A stretch of 30,949 bases of DNA, taken from NCBI GenBank assembly GCA_003343885.1, contig QAKH01000047.1:1-30949 (forward strand), given 5' to 3'. The DNA is from Clostridiales bacterium (lineage in GTDB: Bacteria > Bacillota > Clostridia > Oscillospirales > CAG-382). The notes beneath the pieces are model-generated. The model was not told where the DNA came from. It did not search any database and worked only from the letters and a program-made list of their open reading frames with translations. Below are positions 30,867 to 30,949 of the stretch, one piece after another; the first letter of the stretch is position 1; the number at the start of each line of letters is the position of its first letter. Both the position numbers and the translations under genes were made by a program.

Positions 30867-30949
30867 ATGAATAAAAACAGTTTAGGTTGTTTAGATGGTA
30901 ATCCATCAAATGAATATTATAAGCATATTGGTGGTAAGTTTGTTAAAAT
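30867..30949 (+). CDS. Start of an unidentified gene, cut by the window end
   Basis: ATG at 30867 with AAGGAG upstream begins an open frame of 27 codons (MNKNSLGCLDGNPSNEYYKH...) that continues past the window edge. The product is not recognised from so little sequence. The codons are markedly AT-rich (TTA, AAT, TAT, GGT, AAA dominate), unlike most neighbouring genes, which hints at acquired DNA. Transcription would come from the consensus promoter at 30806-30834 under control of the divergent XRE protein. Confidence 0.7.
   Translation, partial: MNKNSLGCLDGNPSNEYYKHIGGKFVK

Overview
The window looks like a chromosomal segment of a low-to-medium GC Firmicute, most likely a gut-type Clostridia (Oscillospiraceae/Ruminococcaceae-like). 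This is inference from gene content (RNase J, DnaD-domain protein, archaeal-type ProRS, EF-G2-like GTPase, TSCPD protein, YhaN-like ATPase), strong AGGAGG-type ribosome binding sites, TTG/GTG starts and sigma-A-like promoters. Most genes are on the minus strand. No rRNA, tRNA, CRISPR array, insertion sequence or integrase was recognised.

Layout. 1-355: non-coding, packed with hairpins. 356-1952 (minus): a YbaK-type deacylase followed by an EamA transporter. 2039-5506 (minus): a YhaN-like membrane-hairpin ATPase and a DnaD-domain protein. 5608-7338 (minus): RNase J. 7721-9999 (minus): two G3E/CobW metal-chaperone-type GTPases, one with a very large His/Cys-rich metal-binding tract and one fused to a YcgQ/DUF1980-like domain. 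10233-11291: an SGNH esterase. 11394-14943: an overlapping pair of ABC half-transporters forming a classic asymmetric heterodimeric exporter. 15104-17588: two tandem paralogous Gfo/Idh/MocA dehydrogenases. 17889-19498: a GtrII-type membrane glucosyltransferase split by a -1 frameshift on a T-TTT-TTC heptamer. 19677-21820: a third, atypical Gfo/Idh/GH109-like protein with a translationally coupled EamA transporter, divergent from an AraC regulator (21977-22825, plus). 22991-24361: a von Willebrand A protein with a Cys-rich C-terminus. 24636-26708 (plus): an EF-G2-like GTPase, convergent with ProRS (26810-28267), phosphohexomutase, a TSCPD protein and an XRE regulator (30732). The right edge begins a new plus-strand gene behind a perfect consensus promoter that carries a palindromic operator.

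Working together. The AraC/Gfo/EamA group, the tandem dehydrogenases, the SGNH esterase and perhaps the ABC pair suggest uptake and processing of sugar derivatives. The CobW pair suggests zinc (or other transition metal) handling. ProRS without an editing insertion, together with a free-standing YbaK-type deacylase in the same window, fits trans-editing of mischarged tRNA(Pro). The best candidates for something new are the XRE-controlled unit leaving the right edge, the frameshifted glucosyltransferase, and the CobW-DUF1980 fusion paired with the His-rich CobW.
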